DNA from: Nostocoides jenkinsii Ben 74
GTDB lineage: Bacteria > Actinomycetota > Actinomycetes > Actinomycetales > Dermatophilaceae
DNA length: 41,201 nt
Direction: 5' to 3'
Assembly (NCBI RefSeq): GCF_001046875.1
Contig: NZ_HF571038.1
Span: 1,810,300 to 1,851,500 of the forward strand
The notes under the pieces were generated by a model. That model was not told where the DNA came from. It worked only from the letters and a program-made list of their open reading frames with translations, and did not search any database. Made by a program: the position numbers and the translations under genes. This document shows positions 17,509 to 27,816 of the stretch, piece after piece. The stretch's first letter is position 1. Every line of letters begins with the position of its first letter.

Positions 17509-18282
17509 ATGACCGATGCCTTGCCCGCCACTGGCCTGCAGCGGGCCACCCTCCTGGCCGAGACGTGGCTCCTGCTGGGACTGAGCTTGGGCGCGTCGGC
17601 CCTGTGGTCGCTGTTGAGCTTGATCGACAAGCTCACCAAGCACATCGCGCTGGCCCAGCAGACGACCTCGATGAACAACTCGGTCACCCCCGACCGGCCG
17701 TGGCTCGATCTCGCCTACCAACTGCTCCCCATCGCCCTCGGCGTCCTGCCCGCGGCATTGGCGGTGCACCTGCTCCGGCGCGACGATCCCGCTGCCCCCG
17801 CCTTCATCGGCCTTGACGCCCGCGAGCCCGGGAGGGATCTCGGGCGAGGAATCCTGCTCGCGGGAGTGATCGGCATACCCGGCCTGGGTTTGTATGCCGT
17901 GGCCCGCGCCCTCGGTCTCAACACCACCATCGCGGCGGCGAACCTCGCCGACCACTGGTGGACCATCCCCGTGCTGATCCTGGCCGCCTTCCAGAACGCC
18001 ATCCTCGAAGAAGTCGTGATGGTGGGCTACCTGCTCACCCGATGGCGGCAGGCCGGCTGGAGCACGCCGGTCGCCATCGGCGTCTCGGCCCTCGTGCGCG
18101 GGAGCTACCACCTCTATCAGGGTTTCGGCGGCTTCGTCGGGAACCTCGTGATGGGGATGATCTTCGGCTATGTCTACACCCGGACCCGGCGGGTCCTGCC
18201 GCTCGTCATCGCGCACGCGGTGCTCGACATCGTCGCGTTCGTGGGCTACACGTTGCTGCACGAGCATTGGGCCTGGCTCTAA
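17509..18282 (+). CDS. CPBP-family intramembrane metalloprotease
   Basis: 257 residues with about six to eight membrane helices. The CPBP (Abi) motifs are visible: Glu167-Glu168 in ILEEVVMVGYLLTR, His201 in RGSYHLYQGFGG, and His236 with Asp240 in IAHAVLDIVAF. The usual Arg of the EExxxR motif is replaced (EEVVMVG), as in a common actinobacterial subgroup. Members act in prenyl-protein-type cleavage or as bacteriocin immunity-like proteins; the substrate is unknown. The ATG at 17509 follows the small membrane peptide by 11 bp. A dispersed palindromic repeat starts two bases after its stop. Confidence 0.88.
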   Translation: MTDALPATGLQRATLLAETWLLLGLSLGASALWSLLSLIDKLTKHIALAQQTTSMNNSVTPDRPWLDLAYQLLPIALGVLPAALAVHLLRRDDPAAPAFIGLDAREPGRDLGRGILLAGVIGIPGLGLYAVARALGLNTTIAAANLADHWWTIPVLILAAFQNAILEEVVMVGYLLTRWRQAGWSTPVAIGVSALVRGSYHLYQGFGGFVGNLVMGMIFGYVYTRTRRVLPLVIAHAVLDIVAFVGYTLLHEHWAWL

Positions 18283-18283
18283 A

Positions 18284-18335
18284 ACCCCACGAAGTTCTCC
18301 GCTCGTCCCTCGCTCCGATACTCCGCGGGGACCCC
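18284..18335 (+). repeat. Dispersed intergenic repeat, copy 2 (after the CPBP gene)
   Basis: Starts ACCCCACGAAGTTCTCCGC and ends TACTCCGCGGGGACCCC. It matches copy 1 (971-1023, reverse strand) at most positions and has the same orientation relative to the gene before it. On the minus strand the arms CCCCGCGGAGT and ACTTCGTGGGG pair over 11 positions with two G-U pairs. Confidence 0.7.
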
Positions 18336-18429
18336 CTCCGGGAATCTCGCAACAGGGACAAGGACACCCCAGCATCGCGCGACCTCGAATTAGCCTGCGG
18401 CCAGCGGCGAGAGATGCGAGACTCGGCGG

Positions 18430-19653
18430 GTGCTGCAGCGCTTGGGGTTCCCGGACGCGCGCCGGCACCCCGCCCTCGTCACCGGAATCGGGATCGACGC
18501 GCTCGGTAGCGGCGTCTTCATCCCGGTCTCGGTGCTCTACTTCCTTGTCACCACTGACGCCGGCAAGACCCGCGTCGGGCTCGCGATGAGCCTCGCCGCC
18601 GTCATGGCGGTGCCCTTCGTGCTCGTCGCGGGCGGCCTCGTCGACCGCTTCGGCGCCAAGCGAATTATCCTGGCGGGCAACCTGATTCAGGCCGTCGCGT
18701 TCGTCGGCTATGTCTTCGCCGACACCTTCTGGGCCATCGTGGCGGTGGAGACGCTCGCCGCCCTCGGGCAGAGCGCGTTCTGGAGCGCCTACTCCAATCT
18801 CGTCGCCGCGAGCACGGAGCCCGGTGAGCGGGAGGTGTGGTTCGGCTTCCTCGGCGCCTTGCGCAATGTCGGTTTCGCGATCGGTGGGCTCGCGGCCGGC
18901 GCCGTCGTCATGATCGGCACGGACCGGGCCTTCCATGCCCTCGTGCTGGCCAATGCGGTCAGCTATCTCTTCGCCTTCGCCGCCCTCACCCGCGTCCCCG
19001 CCGGTGGCCCGGTGCCGCGCGACGCCGGGGTCGCCCGCCCGGGATGGGGGATGGTGCTACGAGACCACCCCTACCTCGTCCTCGTGACGACGAACGCGGC
19101 ATACGCCCTGAGCACGGTGTCGCTGAATATCGCGATGCCGGTCTATGCCATCGACGTCCTGCGCCTGCCCGGGTGGGTGAGCGGGGCGTTGTTCACGGTC
19201 AACACGATCATGGTCGGCCTCGGCCAAGGGCTGGTCGTGCGCCGGATGAGCGGGCATCGCCGGTTCCGCATCATCGTGCTCGCCTTCGGGATGTATGCCG
19301 CCGGCTTCCTCGTCCTCGCCGCCAGCGGGACATTGCCGCGCGCCGCCGCGGTCGCCGGAGTGCTGGTCGCGGTGGGGATCTATACGTTCGGGGAGATGCT
19401 TGGCGGGCCACCGCTGTCCGCCTCCTCGGTCGAGGCGGCGCCGGAGGAGCTTCGCGGGCGCTACCTCGCGGCATACCAACTGTCGTGGGTGGTGGCCGGG
19501 ATCGTGGCGCCGGCCCTGTATCTCACCTTGCTCGACCACGACCGTTTCAGCGTATGGGGAGCCCTGATTCTGATTGCCACGGTCGGCGCGTCGCTGGTCC
19601 AGTCGCTCGGGCATCGGCTGCCGGCCGTCTCGGCCCGCGTGACGGCTGCCTAG
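18430..19653 (+). CDS. MFS transporter
   Basis: 407 residues from a GTG, with about 12 hydrophobic segments. The loop 2-3 signature of the major facilitator superfamily is visible as GGLVDRFGAKRIILAGNLIQ near residue 75. N-terminal half ends near residue 185; the central loop RVPAGGPVPRDAGVARPGWG precedes the second half (VLVTTNAAYALSTVSLNIAMPVY). This is a drug/proton antiporter-like (DHA1) protein; substrate unknown. No regulator is directly attached: upstream are the dispersed repeat and ~95 bp of spacer, downstream is the convergent ASCH gene, 13 bp away. Confidence 0.88.
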   Translation: MLQRLGFPDARRHPALVTGIGIDALGSGVFIPVSVLYFLVTTDAGKTRVGLAMSLAAVMAVPFVLVAGGLVDRFGAKRIILAGNLIQAVAFVGYVFADTFWAIVAVETLAALGQSAFWSAYSNLVAASTEPGEREVWFGFLGALRNVGFAIGGLAAGAVVMIGTDRAFHALVLANAVSYLFAFAALTRVPAGGPVPRDAGVARPGWGMVLRDHPYLVLVTTNAAYALSTVSLNIAMPVYAIDVLRLPGWVSGALFTVNTIMVGLGQGLVVRRMSGHRRFRIIVLAFGMYAAGFLVLAASGTLPRAAAVAGVLVAVGIYTFGEMLGGPPLSASSVEAAPEELRGRYLAAYQLSWVVAGIVAPALYLTLLDHDRFSVWGALILIATVGASLVQSLGHRLPAVSARVTAA

Positions 19654-19666
19654 GCGTGACGGCCAC

Positions 19667-20182
19667 TTAGGCGTTGCGGCGGGTGGGATAGAGCAGTCGG
19701 AAGCGTTCGCAGACGACCGGCATGTCGAGATGGAAGCCGCGGTCGTGGTCGGCGACCTCGGTGAAGAACTTTTGGTGGATACGCCGCCAACTCGCCAGGG
19801 ATCGGTCGTCCTCACCCTCGGCGGCGGCGAAGTCGGCGTCGACCTCGTGGAACGGGACCACCGACACGGCGGTCGTCTCGATCAGGGCCCGGGGGTGGCC
19901 GGCGCCGTCGAGGATGATCGACAAGGTGCCCGGCTCGGGGACGGGTTCGTTCTCGACCTCGTAGTCCCACAGTGCACCGGCGGTCCCGGTCTTGATGCCG
20001 TCGAGGACCAGAGCGAGGAGGGAGTCGGCCTGCTCAGGGGTTGCGCCGAACGCCCAGGCCGGCGGGATGAGCGCCGACCGGGCGTTGACCCCTGCATACA
20101 CCTCGAAGCGGTTGAGCTTGGCCTTGACCTTGGCCAGCTCCCAGAAGACCTCGATCTCGTGCTGCTGCTCGCTCTGGTCCAT
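19667..20182 (-). CDS. ASCH-domain protein
   Basis: 171 residues. The C-terminal two thirds fit the ASCH fold (a PUA-like RNA-binding or nuclease-like domain): ALWDYEVENEPVPEPGTLSIILDGAGHPRALIETTAVSVVPF, then EVDADFAAAEGEDDRSLASWRRIHQKFF. The EGEDDRSLASWR stretch is characteristic of the YhfF/ASCH group. N-terminal helix EIEVFWELAKVKAKLNRF. Possible RNA-binding or amidohydrolase role; not defined. It begins 24 bp after the sdhB stop on the same strand and may be read through from the sdh operon. An upstream frame extension exists but overlaps sdhB and is not family-like. Confidence 0.85.
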   Translation of the reverse strand: MDQSEQQHEIEVFWELAKVKAKLNRFEVYAGVNARSALIPPAWAFGATPEQADSLLALVLDGIKTGTAGALWDYEVENEPVPEPGTLSIILDGAGHPRALIETTAVSVVPFHEVDADFAAAEGEDDRSLASWRRIHQKFFTEVADHDRGFHLDMPVVCERFRLLYPTRRNA

Positions 20183-20205
20183 GGCTGCTGGCCCGGTCGA
20201 CCCGG

Positions 20206-20949
20206 TCAGAATCGACCGCTGGCGGACTTGCGCAGGTCGGAGTTGAGTTGGCTGATCACATCGAGCGGGATGCCCTTGGGGCAGGCGTGCGAGCACTCGC
20301 CGATATTGGTGCAGCCGCCGAAACCGGCGCCGTCGTGGGTGGCGACCATGGCCTGGACACGCTTGGCGCGCTCCGGCTGGCCCTGCGGAAGCTCGCCGAG
20401 GTGGGTCACCTTGGCGCCCATGAAGAGCATGCCGCTGGCGTTGGGGCAGGCGGCGACGCACGCACCGCAGCCGATGCATTCGGCCGCCATGAAGGCGCGG
20501 TCGGCGTGCGGCTTCGGCACCGGGGCGGCGTTGGCCTCCGGGGCTGCGCCGGTGTTGACCGAGATGAAGCCGCCAGCCTGGATGATGCGGTCGAAGGCGC
20601 TGCGGTCGACGACCAGGTCACGGATGATCGGGAAGGCGTCGGCGCGCCACGGCTCGACGGTGATCGTCTCGCCGTCGCGGAAGCTGCGCATGTGCAGCTG
20701 GCAGGTGGTGGTTTTCTCGGGGCCGTGGGCCTCGCCGGAGATCATCAGCCCGCACATCCCACAAATGCCTTCGCGGCAGTCGGAGTCGAACGCGATCGGC
20801 TCCTCGCCCTTGGCGTTGAGTCGCTCGTTGAGGACGTCCAGCATCTCCAGGAAGCTCATGTCTTCGGAGATGTCGTCGACGGCGTAGGTCTTCAGCTCAC
20901 CGCGAGCGCGAGGGCCGTCTTGGCGCCAGATCTTCAGAGTCAGTTTCAC
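20206..20949 (-). CDS. sdhB: Succinate dehydrogenase/fumarate reductase iron-sulfur subunit
   Basis: 247 residues. Electron-transfer subunit of complex II on the cytoplasmic membrane face. Eleven cysteines in the three expected clusters: 2Fe-2S (C58, C63, C66, C83, in [12 protein letters not shown]), 4Fe-4S (C158, C161, C164 and C223 type) and 3Fe-4S (C168, C213, C219), in [15 protein letters not shown] and [15 protein letters not shown]. The start [10 protein letters not shown] at 20949 lies 27 bp after the sdhA stop. Third gene of sdhCAB. Confidence 0.96.
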   Translation of the reverse strand: MKLTLKIWRQDGPRARGELKTYAVDDISEDMSFLEMLDVLNERLNAKGEEPIAFDSDCREGICGMCGLMISGEAHGPEKTTTCQLHMRSFRDGETITVEPWRADAFPIIRDLVVDRSAFDRIIQAGGFISVNTGAAPEANAAPVPKPHADRAFMAAECIGCGACVAACPNASGMLFMGAKVTHLGELPQGQPERAKRVQAMVATHDGAGFGGCTNIGECSHACPKGIPLDVISQLNSDLRKSASGRF

Positions 20950-20976
20950 GTTGGCTTGCTTTCGTCGCGGGGCGGG

Positions 20977-23001
<2,025 letters not shown>

Positions 23002-23008
23002 CAGCAAC

Positions 23009-23704
23009 TCACTCCACGATTCCGAACAAGATGGCCAGGGGGGGGATCAAGAAGGCCGTCGCGACGAGCGCGCCGACGAAGTGGGCGACGAGCTTCGCCC
23101 GAGCACGGGAGGCGGCGGTGGAGGTCAGGCCCAGGGTCTGGGCGGCGCTCCATACGCCATGGAAGAGGTGGAAGGCGAGCGCCAGCACCGCGCACACATA
23201 GATCAGCACGAGCCACCACTTGTCGAAGCTGTTGACGACATTGGCATAGGGCGTCGGCTGCTCGCCCTGCGGGTGGATGGTGTGGGTGGTCAGGTGCAGG
23301 ATGTGGAAGACCACGAAGAGCAGCAGGGCGAGGCCGCCGTAGCGCATCGTGCGCGAGGCCAGTGTCGAGCCGACATTCTTCTTGACGGCGTAGCGCGTGC
23401 TGCGGGCGGAATTGGCCCGTCCCCACAAGGTGATCGCCGAATAGGCGTGCAGCACCAGGCTCACCAGCAGCACGATGCGCACGATCCAGAGGAGGCCGCC
23501 ATAGGGCAGCATGGGCTCACCGAAGGTGCGCAGGTGGTGTGCATAGGCGTTGAAAGTGTCCGCGCCGCCGAGCACCATGAGGTTGCCGTAGGCGTGCAGG
23601 AGCACATAGCCGACGAAGATCAAGCCGGTCGCCGCCATGAGCAGCTTCAAGCCGATCGACGACCGCGATGCCGGCTTCGTTGCGGGAAGGGTCGAGGTTG
23701 CCAC
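23009..23704 (-). CDS. sdhC: Succinate dehydrogenase cytochrome b subunit
   Basis: 231 residues; single five-helix diheme cytochrome b anchor (CAB-type complex II, like Wolinella or Bacillus), so no sdhD is expected. Helices: [107 protein letters not shown]. Candidate heme ligands are the His residues in [18 protein letters not shown] and HLFHG. Start GTG at 23704, six bases after TAGGTT (rc of 23711-23716): leaderless-type. First gene of sdhCAB. Confidence 0.94.
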   Translation of the reverse strand: MATSTLPATKPASRSSIGLKLLMAATGLIFVGYVLLHAYGNLMVLGGADTFNAYAHHLRTFGEPMLPYGGLLWIVRIVLLVSLVLHAYSAITLWGRANSARSTRYAVKKNVGSTLASRTMRYGGLALLLFVVFHILHLTTHTIHPQGEQPTPYANVVNSFDKWWLVLIYVCAVLALAFHLFHGVWSAAQTLGLTSTAASRARAKLVAHFVGALVATAFLIPPLAILFGIVE

Positions 23705-23710
23705 GAGGGC

Positions 23711-23716
23711 AACCTA
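23711..23716 (-). promoter_or_regulatory. Leaderless-type -10 element of sdhC
   Basis: TAGGTT on the minus strand followed by GCCCTC and the sdhC GTG. No clear -35 is visible at 17-18 bp. Confidence 0.5.
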
Positions 23717-23773
23717 TCGCTCACCTCGCACAATCGCCGCCCCGGACCCCCCGCGTGGCGTGTGAGATTAGGT

Positions 23774-23787
23774 CTACCGGCCGGTAG
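23774..23787. promoter_or_regulatory. Perfect 14-bp palindrome upstream of sdhCAB
   Basis: CTACCGGCCGGTAG reads the same on both strands and lies 70 bp before sdhC. Its form is typical of TetR-family operators. On the minus strand a TAATCT hexamer (rc of 23765-23770) abuts it, so it could also sit in a second promoter. No regulator gene is adjacent. Confidence 0.55.
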
Positions 23788-23835
23788 CCTCCCACGCCGC
23801 CGGAGGGTGTCGGATTCCCGCCCAATCCCACTACC

Positions 23836-23895
23836 CGGCGCTTTGGGAGGCTTTCTGACTGTGGGTTTGCCATGCATAGCGCCGGAAAGCCTCCC
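23836..23895. repeat. Overlapping inverted repeats in the sdhC/spermidine-synthase-like spacer
   Basis: GGGAGGCTTTC (23845-23855) pairs with GAAAGCCTCCC (23885-23895), and CCGGCGC (23836-23842) pairs with GCGCCGG (23879-23885). The two pairings interleave, so they would form a pseudoknot or compete. A further AGCCTCCCA at about 23786-23794 can pair with the same TGGGAGGCT (23844-23852), giving another exclusive partner. Confidence 0.65.
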
Positions 23896-23930
23896 GTAGC
23901 TGGCCGGCTGGCGCCGCATACGATCGCGGC

Positions 23931-24623
23931 GTGCTGCCCGCTGAGCCTCCACGAACCGTGGCCCGCGCCGACGGTGCGCGCGGCGTCGTGGCACTTCGGG
24001 TTCGGCAGGGTCCGGCCGGGCCGGTGCACGAACTCATCGTGGCCGGCATCTTCGCGATGGACGACGCCGAAACCTCCAGCGAGATCGCATTAGCGGAAGT
24101 GGCGCTCGCCCGCTGTCCCCGGCCCGACCGGGTGCTCATCGGCGGGCTCGGGCTCGGGCATACCGCCCTCGCGGTCCTGCGGGATGCGAGGGTCGAGGAG
24201 GTCACCGTCGTGGAACTCGAACCCGCGCTGCTCGACTGGGCGCGCGCCGACCTGGTGCCGGCGCTGACCGCGGTCGGCGCGGATCCGCGGGTTCGCCTGG
24301 TCGAGGGGGATGTCGGTGCCTTCCTTGGGACGGCGGGCACCGAATACGACGTGGTCTTGCTAGACGTCGACAACGGACCCTCGTTCCTCGTCCACGAACC
24401 CAACCACCTTCTGTATGGCGAGCCCGCCCTCCGCGCGGCCCTCGCCCGGGTGGCACCCGGCGGGGTGCTGGTGATCTGGGCCGCGCAGCGCGAGCCGGCG
24501 TTGCTGGCGCTCCTGGGTGAGGTGGCGGGACCCGACCGGGTGAGCGAGGTCGTGCTGCCGATCCACCGGGACGGGAGGGCGTTCGACTACGCGCTCTACG
24601 TGGTGACGCGCCCCGCGGCATAG
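23931..24623 (+). CDS. Spermidine-synthase-like class I methyltransferase-fold protein
   Basis: 230 residues from a GTG, six bases after TACGAT (23919-23924), a leaderless-type promoter. Rossmann-fold signature VLIGGLGLGHTALAVL near residue 69, acidic loop VTVVELEPALLDWA near 90, and YDVVLLDVDNGPSFLV near 137. This resembles the spermidine synthase superfamily, but the catalytic stretch reads DVDNGP instead of the usual D-x-x-D-P type, so aminopropyltransferase activity is doubtful; many actinobacteria carry such proteins of unknown role. It is divergent from sdhCAB and convergent with rsmI, 31 bp apart. Confidence 0.82.
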   Translation: MLPAEPPRTVARADGARGVVALRVRQGPAGPVHELIVAGIFAMDDAETSSEIALAEVALARCPRPDRVLIGGLGLGHTALAVLRDARVEEVTVVELEPALLDWARADLVPALTAVGADPRVRLVEGDVGAFLGTAGTEYDVVLLDVDNGPSFLVHEPNHLLYGEPALRAALARVAPGGVLVIWAAQREPALLALLGEVAGPDRVSEVVLPIHRDGRAFDYALYVVTRPAA

Positions 24624-24654
24624 CTGTGGGGCGTCCGCCAGGGGGCTGCCCTGT

Positions 24655-25476
24655 CTAACGGGTGGCGAGCACCGCGTCATACAGGGCCTTCTTGGATTGC
24701 CCGGTGAGCGCGGCGACCTCGGCGCACGCGTCCTTCAGACGCAGGCCGTCATTCATGAGCTCGCGGACCTGCGCCACCGCGGTGGCGAGGTCGGTGACCG
24801 GCGCCGTCGCACCCGCCACCACGATGGTGACCTCGCCCAGGACGCCGTTCGCCGCCCAGTCGACGAGATCGGTGAGCGAACCGCGGCGGACTTCTTCGTA
24901 GGTCTTGGTGAGTTCGCGGCAGACGGCGGCCGGGCGGTCGGCACCGAATGCCTCGGCCAACGCGCGCAGCGTGGCTTCGGTGCGATGGGGCGCCTCGAAG
25001 AAGACCATCGTGCGCCGCTCGGTGGCGAGGTCGGCGAGGACGCGGGCCCGCTCCCCCGGTTTGCGCGGCAGGAAGCCGTCGAACGCGAAGCGGTCGACCG
25101 GCAGCCCCGAGAGGGCGAGCGCGACCAGAACCGCGCTGGGACCGGGGGCACAGGTGACGGGGAGGTCGGCGGCGACGGCGGCGGCGACCAGGCGATAGCC
25201 GGGATCGGAGACCGACGGCATCCCGGCGTCGGTGACGAGCAGGACGCGCTCGCCGGCGGCGAGCCGGGCGATGAGATCGGCGGTGACCGCCGACTCGTTG
25301 TGCTCGTGGTAGCTCAGCAATCGACCCTGCGGGGTGACGCCGAGGGCCGCGCACAGTCGGCGGGTGCGACGGGTGTCCTCGGCGGCGATGACGTCGGCGC
25401 CGGCGAGCTCCGCGATGAGGCGGGCGCTGGCATCGCGCGGGTCACCGATCGGTGTGGCGGCAAGGACCAGTGGCAT
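24655..25476 (-). CDS. rsmI: 16S rRNA (cytidine1402-2'-O)-methyltransferase
   Basis: 273 residues; tetrapyrrole-methylase-fold enzyme that 2'-O-methylates C1402 in the 16S decoding centre. Motifs: [16 protein letters not shown] at the N-terminus, [13 protein letters not shown] near residue 30, LLSYHEHNE near 54, [19 protein letters not shown] near 80, and [30 protein letters not shown] near 110. The C-terminal [11 protein letters not shown]-like end ([13 protein letters not shown]) is intact. An ATG at 25485 would add three residues. A 19-bp-period direct repeat lies right upstream. rsmI and pmt are usually close and divergent in actinobacteria; here two ABC genes lie between. Confidence 0.95.
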   Translation of the reverse strand: MPLVLAATPIGDPRDASARLIAELAGADVIAAEDTRRTRRLCAALGVTPQGRLLSYHEHNESAVTADLIARLAAGERVLLVTDAGMPSVSDPGYRLVAAAVAADLPVTCAPGPSAVLVALALSGLPVDRFAFDGFLPRKPGERARVLADLATERRTMVFFEAPHRTEATLRALAEAFGADRPAAVCRELTKTYEEVRRGSLTDLVDWAANGVLGEVTIVVAGATAPVTDLATAVAQVRELMNDGLRLKDACAEVAALTGQSKKALYDAVLATR

Positions 25477-25488
25477 GGCCGCCATCCT

Positions 25489-25524
25489 TCCAGTGGTCGG
25501 CGAGCAATCCAGTGGTCGGTGAGC
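25489..25524. repeat. Two tandem 17-bp repeats upstream of rsmI
   Basis: TCCAGTGGTCGGCGAGC (25489-25505) and TCCAGTGGTCGGTGAGC (25508-25524) differ at one base and have a 19-bp period. They fill the space between the DUF6297 gene stop and the rsmI start. Confidence 0.8.
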
Positions 25525-25528
25525 GAAC

Positions 25529-26950
25529 TCAGATGCGGTGACCGAGCTCGAGTTGGCGGGCGAGGCGCAGGCCGTACCAGATGGTGAACACACCCGCCCC
25601 GAGGACGAACCCGATGGTCAACGGCGCGAGAAGGGGCCGGTCGGCCAGTGCGGCGAGGGGCAACCCGCCGGAGAAGGCCGCGACGGTGACCGGACGGGCA
25701 TACCAATAAGCCATGGTCATCGGGCCGACCTCGGCGACGAACGAGAGGTCCGGCGGGGAGCCGCGGAATGCCGCCATCAAGGTGGTGCCGGCCAGGATGA
25801 GCGTGGCGGCGCCGGCGGCGCCGAGGGGGATCCGAGGGTCGAGGCCGGTGGCGCCGGAGACGAGGGCGACCACGGGCAGACCGATGACGAGGGCACCGAG
25901 GACCGGGATGACCAGGTGGGCGGCCGCCTCGGTGCGGAAGGCGAGGCCGATCAGTGGCGGGGTCCCGGCGTTGTCGGCGACGAGGCGCACCCCCTCGGCA
26001 AGCGCGCCAAACGCGAAATACGCCACCACCAGGGCGAGGAGGCCGAGGATGCGCGGGGCCGCCGGCTGCCCGGCCGCGACCGCGATCAGGGCGTATGCCG
26101 CGCCCAGCCCGAGCAGCCCGGCAACCGCGCGTCGTGGGGTGCGCCGCAGACCGAGCAGGTCGCGCCGCACGACCGTCAGGATCGGCGAGCCTGGCCGGAG
26201 CCGGCGATTCCGTGCGCGGGTGATCGGCGCGGCGACGTCGAGGCGCGCGGCGCGGAGGTCCCCGGCGAGGACGGCGCCGCCGATGTGGGTGGTGCGCACG
26301 GCGTGGACGCGGAGTTGCTCAAGGCGCAGGCTGCGCAGCAGGTTGGCGACAGTCAGGCGGTGGCGGCTGGCCGGGTCGGCTGCCCGGGTGTCGCGGCGCA
26401 GGCCGTCCGAGTCTGCGGCTTGGGCCAGCAAGGCCGTCACCGCGACAAGCAGGCCAAGGGTCGTCGCGGCGACGATGGTCACGATGACGGCGGCAACGCC
26501 ACCCAGCCCCGCCCCCACGACCGCTCCCCCGACCAGGGCGCCGATCAGCGCTCCGATTCCGGCCCCCGCGATCAAGAGCGCGAGCGCGCGCTCGCGCAGA
26601 ACCTCGGCCCGGTCGATCGCCGAGGCCACGACCGAATCGATGAAGGGCAGCGGTGGCACCACCGGCCCGCGCACGCGTCCCGTCGCCCAGGCGAGCGCGG
26701 TGAGAGCCGCCGATGTCGCGAGGAGGGCGAGCACTCCCCATACGGACTGCGCGGCGGACCTGACCCACTGCGGATCGGAGGTCACCAGCAGGGCGCGGAG
26801 CAGGTTGAAGCCATAGACGCCGCCGAAGATCGCCACCAGATAGAAGGCGTAGAGCAATCGGCGGATCGTGCCGGTGCCCTCCTCGCCATGCAGGACGTGG
26901 AGTGCATCGTCGAGACGCGCGATGTCGATGCTTGCGGGGCGCCTGGTCAC
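25529..26950 (-). CDS. DUF6297-family multi-pass membrane protein (putative ABC permease)
   Basis: 473 residues with about ten to twelve hydrophobic helices, e.g. [20 protein letters not shown] near 32, [20 protein letters not shown] near 122 and [18 protein letters not shown] near 365. Cytoplasmic stretches include [17 protein letters not shown] at the N-terminus and an Arg-rich central region ([13 protein letters not shown]). This matches the actinobacterial DUF6297 pattern, as far as I can recall it. Its ATG overlaps the stop of the ATPase gene by 4 bp, so the two surely form one transporter; the cargo is unknown. Confidence 0.8.
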   Translation of the reverse strand: MTRRPASIDIARLDDALHVLHGEEGTGTIRRLLYAFYLVAIFGGVYGFNLLRALLVTSDPQWVRSAAQSVWGVLALLATSAALTALAWATGRVRGPVVPPLPFIDSVVASAIDRAEVLRERALALLIAGAGIGALIGALVGGAVVGAGLGGVAAVIVTIVAATTLGLLVAVTALLAQAADSDGLRRDTRAADPASRHRLTVANLLRSLRLEQLRVHAVRTTHIGGAVLAGDLRAARLDVAAPITRARNRRLRPGSPILTVVRRDLLGLRRTPRRAVAGLLGLGAAYALIAVAAGQPAAPRILGLLALVVAYFAFGALAEGVRLVADNAGTPPLIGLAFRTEAAAHLVIPVLGALVIGLPVVALVSGATGLDPRIPLGAAGAATLILAGTTLMAAFRGSPPDLSFVAEVGPMTMAYWYARPVTVAAFSGGLPLAALADRPLLAPLTIGFVLGAGVFTIWYGLRLARQLELGHRI

Positions 26951-27702
26951 GGCGAGCCGGCAGGGTCGTCGTCTACCTCATCGGCGTGGCCCTCCGCGCC
27001 CTCGGGATTCCCCTCACCCCAGCCGAGGTCGAGCACCTCGTCGGCGATCGCGTCGGTGAGCAGGGGGTCGTGGCTGGCGACCAGCAGCGTGGCGCCGGCA
27101 TCGCGCCGCTCGCTCAGGATCGCTGCGAGCGCGCGCCGCTTCTGGGTGTCGAGCCGCTGCTCGGGTTCATCGAGGATGAGCAGATCGGCCGGGCGGAACA
27201 GCGTCAAGGCGAGCCGGAACAGTTGGCCTTGTCCGGACGACAACTCGTGCGGGAACCGGCCGCCGAGATCGCCGATGCCGACCTGGTGCAGGGCGGCGTC
27301 CACGCGCTCCTCGCACGACTGCGCGTCGCGTCCCCAGGTGGCGTCGATCAAGGTGAGGTGATCGGCCAAGGTCAGATCGCGGTATGCCGCGGGCGCCCCC
27401 AACAGTGCCGCCACCCGACCCCGGATGGCCTGGTCGCGCTCGTCGGCGCGGCGGTCTCCGATCAGCACCGAGCCGGTGGTGGGCTCGAGCAGCCCGGCGA
27501 TGATCTTGAGCAAGGTGGTCTTGCCGATTCCGTTGCGGCCGCGAACGACTACACACTGGCCGGGCTCGACCACCAGCGACACCGGAGCCAGCAGTGTGAC
27601 ATCACCGACGACCTTGGACACTTCGTCGACGGTCACCCGCGGACCGACGCCCGTCGACCCGGATTGATCCGCTGTTTGATCCGCAGTGGCTCGGGGCTTC
27701 AC
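26947..27702 (-). CDS. ABC transporter ATP-binding protein
   Basis: 251 residues. One ABC domain: Walker [23 protein letters not shown] at about residues 53-74, Q-loop region near [21 protein letters not shown], signature [21 protein letters not shown] near 165, Walker [14 protein letters not shown]-loop [13 protein letters not shown]. The signature reads LSSGQ in place of LSGGQ. The start GTG at 27702 follows TAGGCT (rc of 27710-27715) by seven bases, a leaderless-type promoter, which supports the ~30-residue N-terminal tail. The C-terminus is acidic ([17 protein letters not shown]). It overlaps the permease-like gene by 4 bp. Confidence 0.93.
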   Translation of the reverse strand: MKPRATADQTADQSGSTGVGPRVTVDEVSKVVGDVTLLAPVSLVVEPGQCVVVRGRNGIGKTTLLKIIAGLLEPTTGSVLIGDRRADERDQAIRGRVAALLGAPAAYRDLTLADHLTLIDATWGRDAQSCEERVDAALHQVGIGDLGGRFPHELSSGQGQLFRLALTLFRPADLLILDEPEQRLDTQKRRALAAILSERRDAGATLLVASHDPLLTDAIADEVLDLGWGEGNPEGAEGHADEVDDDPAGSP

Positions 27703-27816
27703 ACCCGCGAGCCTATGGACCCCACACGAATTGCGCCCTCGCGGCTCGCCGGGTGGATCGCCTGCGCGGTCGCGACCTCACCGGAAGACTCGGGCGCGCA
27801 ACATACGATGACCCGC

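Noticed and set aside
23931-24623. True spermidine synthase
   Set aside because: Fold motifs fit, but the catalytic aspartate stretch is replaced by DVDNGP, and no polyamine gene is nearby.
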